This document shows positions 49,301-61,100 of a DNA stretch of 64,000 bases, piece after piece. Origin of the DNA: Marsupella aquatica. Lineage: Eukaryota; Marchantiophyta. The DNA lies in NCBI GenBank assembly GCA_973895155.1, contig OZ316895.1, forward strand, positions 7,192,001 to 7,256,000, given 5' to 3'. Under the pieces are notes generated by a model. The model was not told the origin of the DNA. It saw only the letters and a list, made by a program, of their open reading frames with translations, and did no database searches. Both the position numbers and the translations under genes were made by a program. How positions within the stretch are numbered: position 1 is the stretch's first letter; each line of letters opens with the position of its first letter.

Positions 49301-49877
49301 TCAATGGAGTTCTCTCCAAATGGCAGGTAGGTGTGGGTCTGAGAAGTTTTTCCAATAATTGTTTGTACTGTAAACAAACAAGTGATATTTCCTTAATGTT
49401 TACGGTGGTCCCTCACTTGCCTTGCACTCTGAAACGCAGGGCCCTATTATCTGTATCAGGAGACTCCAGTGCTCGGGTCACAGCTATTACTGATTCATCA
49501 AAACGAGAGGGTATTACACTCGTATCCTTTACTGGTATCTTGCCAGCGTAGGTCGTGCGTGTGGTCGGGATAATTTAGTGCAACAATTTTTGTCCTCCAT
49601 TGTAAGGCCCTTTGCTGGTTGATATGTACAGGATGTTAAATTAAGCAAATCTGTTGGTTGCTTCGAATCCAGTCAGGCCTATCATGATTCTAACCTCCAA
49701 ACTTTTTTGTTGTTTGCAGGTTGGCTAGTTTACTCGTTGATATTGCTATTGCTTGTGATAAGCGCTTGGCTCTTTTTAGCTTTCAAGGAAACTGCCGGGG
49801 AGAAATCTGTTGGAGCTGTTGTACATGACGTCCTGGCTCGAATTCTTCCAACAAATTCTATTTTGAGACGGACTTGA
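46314..49877 (+). CDS. SEC12/PHF1-like WD-repeat ER membrane protein, complete, 10 exons
   Basis: Member of the SEC12 group. Canonical SEC12 is the ER exchange factor for the COPII GTPase SAR1; its plant relative PHF1 helps phosphate transporters leave the ER. Exons: 46314-46580, 47027-47121, 47439-47574, 47711-47802, 48050-48149, 48371-48443, 48897-49017, 49210-49326, 49440-49510 and 49720-49877, coding for about 409 aa. An N-terminal glycine-rich loop (VVGGGGGDRKNGVKN) is a hallmark of the group. WD-type blades follow (GYLRVFKWPSLE, GPCRIWDIS, GLIGLWDTRTWE, GALSIVDANK). A single C-terminal membrane helix, at about residues 358-380 (LVYSLILLLLVISAWLFLAF), anchors the protein with its propeller in the cytosol. 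Ending exon 9 at 49510 rather than 49521 avoids an immediate stop and yields the helix. I cannot tell true SEC12 from PHF1 by eye. Confidence 0.9.
46948..46965. repeat. (TA)n microsatellite
   Basis: A short run of alternating T and A in the first intron of the SEC12-like gene. Confidence 0.85.
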
Positions 49878-51031
49878 ACAACTGGCCTCAGGTCCTTGAA
49901 GGTCTCCGATCTGAGCAGCTAATCTCATATCCTTGGTCGCTGACTCTTCGCATCTCCCTGTGTACAATAGTAATAAAAATGTGTTCAGTGCAGGCACTGA
50001 GGCTTGAGGTGGGGCAGCATCTGTCCACAAGTGGCAAAACTATCTAATCGATCTCATTGTGCACCTGTAAGCTGAGGAGAATTGGAAGATTTGAAAAGTG
50101 AGTCCAATTTTTTGGACATCGATTCTTGAAACTTCTGTATATTTCTACCTCTTCTTCAGACAGCTGGGCTAGTGATTGCATAATAAAATCATCCTGTGAA
50201 ATTCTTTGCTCATCTGATGGAAAGCTGTTCTAGAGTCCTTCAGGATTAATGTCCGCCCTAGATCTTCCATAGGTAGCAATGTACTCAGCAGATGCCTTAG
50301 TGAAGAGACCTCAAAAACTTTCCAAATTTTGTTTGAGGACACCTCAGCAAGGGAGCCTGGTGTAATGTTTCTCTATAACGTAAGAGCAAAAGGTGTCTTT
50401 ACCTATTCGAGAAAATATTGATCAGACAGGGGACTCCACGAAATAAATCAAGCATTTTTCATCTAATGCCTACACTACAGAAGCATTTTTTATGTCTGCC
50501 CGAGGGTTTCTTTATTCCAAACCAGATGTTCGACTGCAGTCTGTCGGAGACATGTCTACGTGCCCTGTACAGACCGACTTGTGCATTCATGCGAACGTCA
50601 CAAAGGGTACAATACACTCTCCTGTATTTGTAATTAAAGGTCAAGAACAATGATGAGGGATGAATCATTTTCCGTCCAAGGTTGTAATTTATTTTTCTCG
50701 TAAAATTGAAAAAGTCGTGCAAACAGCGATGCGGAGAGAATTATACAGCTTGTCTGAACAAAACTGAAACTCCATATTGTTATTTAGAGCTACTATATTT
50801 TTCAGTTGAGGACTTCACTGAACTTGACTTAAACAAGGCACGCTGTAGGAGAAGAAATTGGGACTGGTTTCCTGTCCCTACCGATGCACATTTGTAGCTA
50901 CAAACTTCGAGACTTAATTGTGAGGATTGAGCTTTTTATACTTGACTGATGTTGGCTAGCGCAATCTCTAAGAGACTGAGGGAGGAGACACTCTTGGAGA
51001 AGGCCAAAACAAGCCAACACAAACGGAGGCT
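49878..51031. other. Intergenic, downstream of the SEC12-like gene
   Basis: Probably includes the 3' untranslated region. No further gene recognised. Confidence 0.4.
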
Positions 51032-51577
51032 TCAACCATGCCGAAGGAGCACCAGAATGTGGGGGGCACACAGCCCAAAACAACAAAAATAACAGAGAAC
51101 AAGGAACTTCTGATTCTGGAACATACAAATGTTGAGTTTCCCGTATGCTTTCGTCACCTCCATCAATAGCCAATTCGACTTAGTGGGAACGGGCAAATTG
51201 TAGGCGCACGAAGTGTAAAATCCAACTGTTGTTCTAATTCCATCACAACATTTCGTTTCAACGAAAGGCCTGCTGAAGATGTCCATTGGATCCGTCTCCA
51301 CCTTCTGAATGATGATTTTCGTGGTAACCTTCCTCCAATTTTTCATAAGTGATATATTTTTATAGAAAAATTTAGCCATGGGGTCGATGCGCAACATTGA
51401 ATGGCAACATTCTTCGGAAGACTTGAACTGAAGACTATGCTCCAGATCCGCCCCATCAAACAAATTCAAATGGGGCCGAGACTGGTAGACGATTATGTTG
51501 AGATCCATCACAACATGTGAGCCAGCGGAGTACAGTAGGTGGAACAAACACGAGCACCAGGAGCGGAGGTCCCGCAC
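51032..51577 (-). other. Unidentified open frame, 181 codons
   Basis: The longest open frame of this gene-poor stretch, with cysteines and aromatic residues spread through it (for example ECCHSMLRIDPMAKFFYK). It resembles no family I recognise, and its 5' end overlaps the start of the minisatellite. It could be a chance frame, an exon of an unknown gene or a decayed element. Confidence 0.25.
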
Positions 51578-52086
51578 AGCAGGCAGAGGAAATAAACAAT
51601 TAAGGATTCAGATCCGTTCGAAATCCATCACAAGACGTGGGCCAACACGAGCAACACGGGAGAGAAGGCACCAGACCACAGTTCGAGGAAATGAAATATA
51701 ATGGATTCAGCTCCGTTCGATTTAAGCCACACGAGCAAGAGTGGAGAGAAGGCACCACACCACAGGTAGAGGAATTTAAACAATTATGGAGTCAGATCCG
51801 TTCGAAATCCATCACAAGATGTGGGCACGAGCAACACGGGAGAGAAGGCACCGGACCACAGGTAGAGGAAATGAAAAATTCTGGATTCAGATCCGTTCGC
51901 ACTCCATCACAAGATATGGGCCAAGAGGAGCATCAGGGGAGAGAAGGCATCTACCTGTGAAATGAAAAATTATGAAGTCTGGATTCAGGTCCGTTCACAC
52001 TCCATCACAAGATATGGGCCAAGGCGAGCATCAGGGGAGAGAAGGCATCACCTGTGAAATGAAAAATCATGAATTCAGATCCGTTC
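51495..52086. repeat. Minisatellite, about six units of 84-100 bp
   Basis: 'gatccgttcg' or a close variant recurs at about 51611, 51710, 51795, 51890, 51988 and 52078. Each unit also has 'tccatcacaaga', 'gagca.cacgggagagaaggca' and 'caggtagaggaaatga'. The plus-strand open frame through the array is a consequence of the repetition. Confidence 0.9.
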
Positions 52087-52200
52087 GAAATCCACCACTG
52101 GTTCGACAAAGACATAGGCAAACAGAGGAGTTGAAATTGAAAAAATCCACCGCTGGTTCGGCATAGACATAGGCAAACAGAGGAATTGAACTTGAAAAAA
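52087..52200. repeat. Tandem pair of about 52 bp next to the minisatellite
   Basis: Two copies share 'aatccaccactggttcg.ca', 'agacataggcaaacagagga' and 'ttgaa.ttgaaaaaa'. A further 'ttcagatccg' follows, which links it to the neighbouring array. Confidence 0.85.
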
Positions 52201-52215
52201 AATTGGGTTCAGATC

Positions 52216-54559
52216 CGCCCCGGGGGGCAGGAAGCCTTAACCTCATGGTGTGTGGAAGCCCGAAGGCTGATCCCGTCCTTATCGAGGGAGATGCTAACCT
52301 TCTCTCGGCTCAACGAACACAAGAGGCAAGCAAGAGCTGCTGTATATGTATGGTAGGAATTCATGATGGCTAAACTTATGGTCTTTTGTAGAGGAGCCTG
52401 TTGGCACAATCTACCAAAGGGACGATCGAGTCTGCCTATGTCCAGCTCGAAACATTATTCTGTGTCTTTCCAGATGATTGCGCAAGCCCATGCACCTGTT
52501 GTTGGGATGTCATTTTTTACTTAAGTCAGTGTTTACATCAAGATGCTTGGGACATGCAGCTCAGCTTTTTCTCCAGATTTTATAAAGGGGACTTGCAATT
52601 TCTCACTGGGAACTGAAGTTGTACTAATTGTTTATTTTCTGTCAGTGTTAACCTGATAGCCCCTATGGTATTTGTTGACACATATTGTTGCACTAGAATG
52701 GTGAGTAGACCATAATTTTAAGAGGCTTTTATACAACAGATTCAGCCACTATTCAAATATAGTTATCACATTGAGATGATTTTTCAATCATGGAGAGCTC
52801 ATTTGGTACTGAAAACTTACCTAATAACATTAAGGTTAGTGTACAGAAATTTGTCTTAATATCAAATTCTCTCAAATATAGTGCTACTAGCTGGATGTCT
52901 GTGTGTTGAACAATAGATGTTGAGGAGAGGCAAAATGGCAAGGCGAGGCAAAGACGTTGAGAAGAGGCAATAAAATGCAAGAGAGGCAAAGAAATGCAAT
53001 CGAGACAAGGAGATGCAAGTGAGGCAAGCATTGCAATTATGTCATTGTGGTCTCCCCCTTTTCCTGTTTTCTCGAGCCTTCCCCTACTTGCTTTGCTGCC
53101 TAGTATTCCTTGGCACAGAAATATCAAATTCTATAATATTGTCACCATGGTAAAAAAACTACAGGATTATTTATCCTAGTTCATGGGTGCAAAAGCCTCA
53201 TCATTTGGCTGGGTTGCTGTTGTTAGGTAAATGTTATTATTTTTATCATTGATGATGATATTGTCAACTATTGTTGTTGGAGAGGGTGAAGGTTAGAGGA
53301 CGGAGATGTAATATGGGTGATGGCCATCAATTTTTCAATTCATTTCATTTGAATTTTTAATAAAAATATAAAAATTAATTCCTCCTGGCCATGGTCAACC
53401 ACTTGCTGAAATTGGAGCATATCTAGAACCCAAACTAGAGTGGACATCCTCTGCATCTCCATCTTGCCTTGTACATCCATTTTTGCCACCAGCCGCAATG
53501 AAAATGCAACGGCAATGTAAAATCGATGGCCCCCTGAGCTGGATGCTGATTCACCTTTAATGTAAGGCCATGCAAGATCACGAAGTTGAAATCACATGCA
53601 GTTGTTTCTTGGCTGTTTTTTGTTTTTTGTTGTGCATAGTGAGGGGGTATAGCAGTCAACAGCAGACAGAGGCAATGGAGAATGCAAGACCTTGCAGTAC
53701 TTGCTGCAAACACTAATATCTTATGGTTTTGGCTATAACCCACATCAACTTTTCCTCTCAACTCACCCCCTTACAAAACCTGGGTCACTTTCCGAGTAAT
53801 GCAATATTTTATAATATGGTACCTAGTTAGCCCAAACTATTGGGGAAATAGTGGATGAAGTCTATGGATATCGTTCATGTCTCTCAAATACCCATTTTAT
53901 TAGCACGTGATTCCTACCAATTCTAGAGAAGCCCTAAGAAAATATCTAATACGAGTACATACTAGTGGCCATAGAGAACCTGTCTGTCCATCTAAGTGTT
54001 ACTTCTGTGTTAACTCCTCCTATACAGTAAACTCTCTCTAAGTGCACACTCTCAGGAAGACTGATCCAGTGTGAACTGAACCAGTTTTTGCATTCCTTGA
54101 AAAGTGCAAACCCCCTAAAATTTGCACTTATCAATAAATGACCCCTTTGTCAGTGATCAGTCTCATGCAGTGTTACACAAATTGTACATCCCTGCCCAAA
54201 ATTTGGCCTCCAACCCCATGAGTGCATTTTGAACTCAATTTTTAACTCCAATAAGAAAGGGTTGCACATATCAGTAAATGCAATGGGATTGTGTGCTTAC
54301 TGATAAGCGCACACCCTTCCTCACTAGAGTACAGGATGCACTTATCAAAGGTTTTCATCTTAAGAAGTTGTCGTGGAGCAAAATGATTCCAGGCCTGTTT
54401 GCACTTAGGAAAGACAAGCCTGATTACCCACTTGAATGTAAACTGAGATGACAACAACAAATAATCTTGCAAAAAAAGGAGTCTGTGGTATCATCCTTTC
54501 ATCTCTCTCACTTTAAGTACACTTTGCCTCTATCCCTCTCACTCTAAGTACCCTCACTT
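52216..54559. other. Gene-poor stretch, about 2.3 kb
   Basis: No recognisable coding sequence. A short-period run of 'gaggcaa..aatgcaa' lies at about 52920-53030. 'ctctcactttaagta' and similar phrases recur near 54505-54560. Confidence 0.4.
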
Positions 54560-54570
54560 TAAGTTATACC

Positions 54571-55364
54571 TTTTTTTCTTTCTTTAATTTGGAGTTTATT
54601 CCGCGTGAACCCCACGGATGGGGGGAACCAGCAGGCCAAAAGGCAAAAGAGCCACTACGGGCTGTGAAACAGAATTCAGAGAATTGTAACACAATGATAA
54701 CACACCGAGAAACCCATTCTAACCACAAGTCAAAAAGAATAGAACACTAGGGAGACCAGACACAGAGATAAGGACATTCCAGTGAGGTCAGTCTCTCAAT
54801 GTCTGGCTACAATCTCCATCTACTAAGTAAGAGGCCATTGCTTTAGTAACTTCTGTCTGTCAACAACTGTCAGACCTAACGTCTTGGTCAGTACGGCTCA
54901 TCACTCAACCAGAGATCCAAGTCCTAGCTCTAGGGGTAAACAATCTCAGTCTCTCTGTTTCCAACATAGCTTTAGCACTGAGAATCCAAGTTAGTATCTT
55001 ATTTGAGGTAGATGCAACTACCATTGCCGCCATATGATCCAGAGTTTCTGCAACTACCAAATGTTGGTCAAAAACTCTTCTCCTGTTCTGATCAAAGGTG
55101 TGACCATTCCTAGCCTGCCATATATTCCACAAAGTTTGACAGAGCATAAAACTATGTAAAGTACAGGTAGGAGTCTTTCCCTTGGAAGATAGGAGCAATC
55201 CAACAAAACTCAGACCATTTCTTATAATATCACCATTCAGCCAACTCTGTGCTTCTCTCCAGCATCCTCGAGCATGCCTACAGAAAAAGAAAATATGTGG
55301 TAGTGTTTCAACTACCCCAACACAAAGAGAACAAGAGCCATCAGATTTTGCAATTCTCAGAGCC
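54571..55364 (-). mobile_element. 5'-truncated LINE (non-LTR retrotransposon)
   Basis: The minus strand codes for the C-terminal end of a plant LINE polyprotein: a zinc-binding RT-tail motif (CSLCVGVVETLPHIFFFC, then ARGCWREA), followed by LWNIWQARNGHTFD. The coding region ends near 54905, a 3' untranslated tail follows, and an A-rich end closes it at about 54571. The element is flanked by an 11-bp duplication TAAGTTATACC (54560-54570 and 55365-55375). At 794 bp it is a heavily truncated, dead copy. Confidence 0.88.
54905..55361 (-). pseudogene. LINE polyprotein C-terminal fragment (zf-RVT)
   Basis: The zinc-binding tail that follows reverse transcriptase in plant LINEs. The Cys-x2-Cys, His and Cys positions are visible, with the WNIWxxRN motif downstream. 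The reverse-transcriptase and endonuclease domains are missing because of truncation at insertion. Confidence 0.8.
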
Positions 55365-55375
55365 TAAGTTATACC

Positions 55376-55922
55376 CTTAGTTATACCGTTAGTTAGAGTT
55401 ACTGTCTAGAGTTTTCACTCTAGGCTCAGGGAGTAGCTTTCAATTGCTATTATATATTTACTAGCTTGAACACCCGTTCTTTTGAACTCTAATATAGGTG
55501 ACTACAAAAAAACATTGCCAAAAAAGATTTGTTACTGTTCACAACTCATTCATGACTTGTCCTCATTCCTTGCACCCCATTATGTACCCCCAATATTAAG
55601 TGACACCATGAGAGTTAAGATGTAGAGGCTTCACTCTAGACCCTAGCCATAAAAAGTAGCTTTGCCTCCCGCTTTATTAACAAGATAGATTGATGAAAAG
55701 AAAGTGCAAACTCCACCTACAATAAAAATGAAGAACAGGTTGCCTTGCAGTACACCAGTTTTTTTGCTTATGGAGCTGTGCTTAGAGAGAGCGGTATTCA
55801 CTGTACAGTCAATTACATTAATGCCCTTTGCAACTTTTCCGCATGTATTTTCCAGGGTATTCTGGAGCATAATGCCCCAGTCAAGATCTGGGTCATCTCT
55901 TTAAGAAGTTTCTTTCTCAATG
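55376..55922. other. Spacer between two LINE copies
   Basis: No gene or repeat recognised beyond the short continuation 'cttagttataccgttagtta' after the LINE target site. Confidence 0.4.
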
Positions 55923-55933
55923 TGTACTAAAGT

Positions 55934-56279
55934 TATAGAAAAGGAAAATTGCTTGGGTCTTTCAACCACAACCTTCCCATACGAAAGAGCCCCATTCTCT
56001 ACAGGCTACTGTTCATTCCTGTCCCAGTGAATAGTATACTCTCCATCAAAAGTGAAGCCCAAGTACACTCCTAGTGTAACTGAATGATGTGCACAAGTAA
56101 CCCGTTCTTATAGAAGTAGTTGTGGTTTAAGTGTTGTTTGGGCCTGCTGCACCGGTCTCTAGTGCTGTGTATGCGGTGCTTGTTTTGGGCTGTGTATGCT
56201 TGTGGCCTGTTTGGCTTCCCCTCATCCATGGGGTTTACGTGGAATTAATGCTACATGCCATAAAAAATAAAGAAAAAAA
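55934..56279 (+). mobile_element. Second LINE 3' end, opposite orientation
   Basis: About 346 bp ending in an A-rich tail. Its last 100 bp ('ggcctg.ttggc/ttccc.catcc.tggggtt.acg.ggaat') match the 3' end of the LINE at 54.6 kb in reverse orientation, so both belong to one family. It is flanked by TGTACTAAAGT (55923-55933) and TGTACTAAGGT (56280-56290), an 11-bp duplication with one change. It has no coding sequence. Confidence 0.75.
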
Positions 56280-56290
56280 TGTACTAAGGT

Positions 56291-57060
56291 CCTACTTTGG
56301 GAGCACTATGGCAAATAACAGCCCTTCAAAGTGTTTTATGCATTCCAAACAGGACTTTACTGTATTTGTAATTGAATTTTGAAGTTAAGGTCTTCTGTGT
56401 GGTTTTTCAGGTTTAAGGGCTTTAGGCTGCTGCCACTGCCATGCTTGTTCTCATGTAGGCTATTGCAATGTCATTATGTGTTTATGTGTACCTTGGCCAC
56501 AAAATTAATAATTGAACACTTAAAAATAAATAAATCCAAACAATCTAACCGCTATCATTCATTCCCGTCCAAAATGCATTTGTAACAGAACAAATAACTA
56601 AAATGAGCGAAATTTAATATTATAAATATAAATATATCTCTCTACATTATAACCTTGACTTCTCAGAATCAATATTTGATAGCCTCTGGTGATCACAGCG
56701 CTACTCCTCAGGATCCACGAGCAAGACACCCGGCATCCTATAATTATATAGGTCCCCTGTTTCAAACTTCTCCATCAAGCTCCGTCGAAGCTCCGTCAAG
56801 CTCCGTCAAGCTCCGTCGAAGCTCCGTCAAGCTCCGTCAAGACGATCGATTCACAGGAAAACTTCGAACTCATCACGTTCTCTCGTGGCCGCAGTGCTTT
56901 GCTCGTCTCTGCTCTGCTCTGCTATTCTGCTATTCTGCTCTGCTATTCTGCTCTGCTCTGCTCTACTGTCTTGCTCTCCGATGTTCAATTGACTCCGACA
57001 TCACCATCAACACGAGCTATTTCCTTTCGATCATGGAAGTTCTTGCGCATCTTTTGATCC
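56291..57060. other. Gene-poor DNA with short tandem repeats
   Basis: Holds about six repeats of 'agctccgtc(ga/a)' at 56775-56845 and a run of 'ctctg'/'ctattctg' at 56915-56970. No supportable coding sequence. Confidence 0.6.
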
Positions 57061-57064
57061 GCCA

Positions 57065-57357
57065 TCACCGAGCCTCCACCTGTCGTTTTATCTTGACATG
57101 AATTGTCGGGGAATCCTGCGACTCACTGCCTCGAACATCCGATGATGGCCGCCCTCGTTTGGATGCGGAACTGGACCCGGTGGAATTGCCAACTTCAACT
57201 GGCGCGTTGAATTGATCCGGAATTGTGGTGCCGCAGCTTTTTGTTTCTCGCCGTGAATGATTATCCGTTGAGGAGGCCGTCGTTTCGAATCGGCGTTTTG
57301 GTGCAGACAACTCGTTAATCAATTTACAGAATCTCGACGTGATTGACCGATCGGTCG
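57065..57357 (-). other. Unidentified possible coding remnant
   Basis: A minus-strand frame of about 95 codons reads as a basic, serine/threonine-rich segment ending HVKIKRQ, followed by GTGGAG, a possible donor. It lacks an ATG, and stops appear just upstream near 57375. It might be an exon of a gene divergent from PARP or a decayed fragment. I do not recognise the family. Confidence 0.25.
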
Positions 57358-58132
57358 CGTTCCATCATCATCTGAATCGCGTTAGTGGCCGGACAGCATT
57401 TGACTTTGATCGCCAGCTGAGAACTTCTTGCTCGTAGAAGAGAGGCTGGTTTTCGATCACCTTAAGGTCGGTGCTCCGTTTCTGCATTGCATGTTAAATC
57501 GAATTCGGGCTGGTAGCTGTCTTTGCCGCTTACTGGTATTGAATGGCTATTTTTAGCTTCAGAAGTCCTCTTTCTTCTGAGGACCTTCTGAGTGGATTCT
57601 AGCTAAATGTTCATGTTGTTTTCGAGTCTAGATCTCGCTGCAAGGCAGCTACTCTAGCGTCGTGTCATTTATTGGCAAGTCATGCTGAAAGCCACTGGTC
57701 TGCACTCGGGATAGTAGAGATAATGTGATGTCTCTTCTTGTCCGCTCTAAGAATTTCTGCCCTGGATATCTAGACTGCTGTTCATTTTCGATATTAAAAT
57801 TACCTGACAATTATAACTTCTCATTCCCCGACGGGATTTCTTTATCTAGCTTGTTTGGCTACACCATTTGGAGAGTGGAGTAATGGACAGAACGCGGCTT
57901 CTCCTCCTTTGATGATGTAAAGTTGGAGAATGCTGACCCTTGCTCCTCTGCCTTTTTAAGAACAGATAGTTCGTTCACTGACAGGGTCACCAATGCTCGT
58001 TATTAAATTGTTGGACCATTTTTCCCTCCGGTTTTGTGCAGTTCCGAAGCTGCGGTCCGACGTTAAATTTTTGGTTCTACAGACATTGGAGAAGAATAGA
58101 CGCTTACTCAAAACATCCACCTCCAATTTCCA
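57358..58132 (+). other. Upstream region of PARP
   Basis: Expected to contain the promoter and 5' untranslated region of the PARP gene. No individual element could be defended. Confidence 0.4.
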
Positions 58133-61100
58133 ATGTCAAGTAAATTGAAAGTACAAGAGCTTCGCGAGGAGCTTTCGAAGCGTGGAATTGACACTACAGG
58201 GCTGAAGCCTACTCTGGTATGTGCTCTAGGACGTGTGCAATTGAAGAATATCGCACTCTACAACCTGACATGTAGTTTAGGCTCAGCTGCGATAACCTGC
58301 AGTCATCTCCCAATTATAGGTCTGTATAGTGCCTTTTTGCTCTTTCTCAAGTCTAATGGCCCACTTCGAAGGCCTTAAGTATGTATGTGAACGAAATGGG
58401 TGAAGGTCTACCGGCATTCTAAAACCTCCACCGGCTTGAATGTGGAAAGACACTAAGTCGAATGACTGGGATCTTGTTTTTCCTCCAGTCCGAATGGCAA
58501 GAAGCATAGATATGGACATATAATGCGCGGGAAGTTGATCTCTCCAGAGTTAAGGTTACAAGTCCTCCTGCCAACCGCAGGTAACTCGGCTCGATGAGGC
58601 GATTGCGTCAGAAAATAAGCCTGGTAACGCAGCAGCCAAAGATGAGGAGGCTGCACCGCCAGAAATCGATAAGGTAACTCCTGTACCAGGATCAGTTGTT
58701 TTCATTCCAAATTAGGCCTTCGCATGTCTTGGCATGGATATAAGATTGCTGGCATACGAGCCGATTGTAACCTCCCGTTAAATGTGCTGCAGAATGGCAG
58801 CAAGGCAACCGGTAAGAGAAAGTCCCCCCCTCAAGATGGACAAAGCATCGACGGATCTGTTGTTAAGCGGATAAAAGTCGAAGACATCGACAAGCTGTCT
58901 CTGGATGAGCTGAAGGAGGCTCTAACCGCACTTGCTCTATCCGTGACTGGATCAAAGGCAGTTCTGAGGAAGAGGCTAAGATCTGCATTGCAAGGTGGGT
59001 ACTAACAAGTGTTTGCATTTAACTTCCCACGGACATCCAGGAAGTGTTTTCCAATCAGTAACTCGGTGCTTTCTTATTTGCAATCAATGGGTGATTCCAT
59101 TTACTTTTAGCTAGTGAGGGTGCAATCTCCAAATTTTAAATGTACATTGGTGTTTAACGTTGTCTTCAGATTTGAAAAAGAGTGACGATGCTGTGGAGAA
59201 GATGGTCACAGCAACCAAGAAGGGTCGTGCTGTTCTCGACCCAAATTTGCCAGAACACCTCAGGAAGGACTACCATGTTTTGGAAGAAGTAAGTGATGTC
59301 CTTCCTCACTTAAATGTCATTGCCTGCAGTGCCTTTATCAAACCTATAACGACGACACCGTAAAGACGGTTGCGGCAGATACGAACATTGCAAATAGTTC
59401 TCTTCTTATAGAAACGTACTGTGGTGGTTCCTCAAAGAGCTGCTGTAGCCGGCACCATACATCTGCACGATAAGCTGAAATGTTATTCAGACTACTTTTA
59501 AGGGACAAGTCTTGGTATTTTCTGTTTTGAATTTGACGTTTTGATCATCATCTAGAAGGTGTTGCTAGACTTTTGGTAATTTCCTAAGCTGAGATTACGT
59601 CAACGCAGTTCACCTTTGTGACCGTTTGCATCTAAGAACATTGAACTGTAGGCTGATGGTGTTAGGCAATTTCTTTGAGTAGGGTGATGAGGTTTACGAC
59701 GCGATGCTTAACCAGACCAATGTTGGGGGAAACAATAACAAGTACTATGTCATACAAGCTTTGGGTAAGCCCTAAATTGGCATGATTGAGCTTCACTCAC
59801 CTGCTTCTAGAATTCAGGCTGTTTTGATTTGTTGGTAGCCGTTCCCATAAACGAAGTTGCTTTCTGCTCAAGTACTTTGCTGAACTCATTTAGCACGGAA
59901 GGTTCTCAAAATGACTTGGTCTGAGCGAAGCTTTAAATTGGCTTGTCAATTTCCCTCCGTTCCTACGGCATTACGTTTGTCGGCTCTCTGTTAATGGGGT
60001 CTTGTTGATTTACCGTTCAGCATAGGTATGTCACGCTGTATGGAAAAACTTTTCTAAATTGCTCATTTAGTTAAACTCTGTTATCTGTGGAGCTTGTTAA
60101 TTTTTTGGCTTTGTTTGCAGAGAACGACTCTGGGAATTCATATCGACTGTTTACCCGGTGGGGTAGAGTAGGTGCAAAGGGCCAATCAAAATTGATCGTA
60201 TATGATGACCAAGACGAAGTAACAAAACAATTTGAAAGCACATTCCATCAAAAAACAAGTAATCATTGGTGCGACCGCCATACTTTCACTTCTTACCCAG
60301 GAAAGTACACCTGGCTCGAGATGGATTATGATGCAGATGTAGACAAGGCAGAGGTCAGTATCTTGTATATCTCCGACATTTTGGGGATCTTAAAAATCCT
60401 TTTATTGATCCATCACTCTGCTGAACTCTTGGGAAGTTGTCTTGCCACGGTTTAAGAAGAATAACGTAAAACTTGCCGCAGAAACCTGTGGAGGGTGCCA
60501 AATCGGAGACCAAGGCACCTTTGCCAAGCAAGCTGGATCCCCAAGTTCAACGGCTTATATCAACAATCTGCAACATGACCATGATGAAACATGAGATGGC
60601 GGAGATAGGTATTGTTCTCTACTCCTGCCTTTTCACATAGCTTATAGTGCATTCTCTACACTAATAAATGCAAAATTTGGAGATACTTTTGCATCTAGCA
60701 ATTCGATCTCATTGACTTGTATGGATGCAGCATGGGCAGTAAATGACGGAGGTGATAGGATGGGACCAACTTTCCCAGAACTGCATTTGTTTCAAAGTTA
60801 TTTTCTAAGTGTGGCATGCTATTTTTTCTGGTCGTCAATAGTTATGTGGTGACAAGGATTGGCTGCCCCCATGTCCATCCTGCTAGTTAGTTGTGAAGTC
60901 CTCATGGACAATTAAGCCATCTAATGCCCCCTTAGAGAAAGCTCAGGCTAGGTAGCAGCAGCTCCTATAGACCTTGAAGCCCCATCTCCTGATTGTACAA
61001 GTTTGAGGTGTTATTGTAAAGAGTATTGCTTTATGGCAACTAGTACAGGGGAGTAATTTAAGTTGCTTGTCAGGTTATGATGCAAGGAAAATGCCTCTCG

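Noticed and set aside
49511-49521. Alternative end of SEC12-like exon 9 at 49521
   Set aside because: It would place a stop as the third codon of the next exon. The donor at 49510 gives a clean C-terminal membrane helix.
51637-51960. A repeat-protein gene
   Set aside because: The open frame is made only of minisatellite units, has no flanking exons, and the unit lengths are not all multiples of three.
51495-52200. CRISPR array
   Set aside because: The repeats are adjacent, 84-100 bp long and imperfect, without unique spacers, in a plant genome. This is a minisatellite.
57065-57100. Ubiquitin-like domain start suggested by HVKIKRQ
   Set aside because: Only seven residues resemble such a strand, and no continuation could be found downstream on the minus strand.
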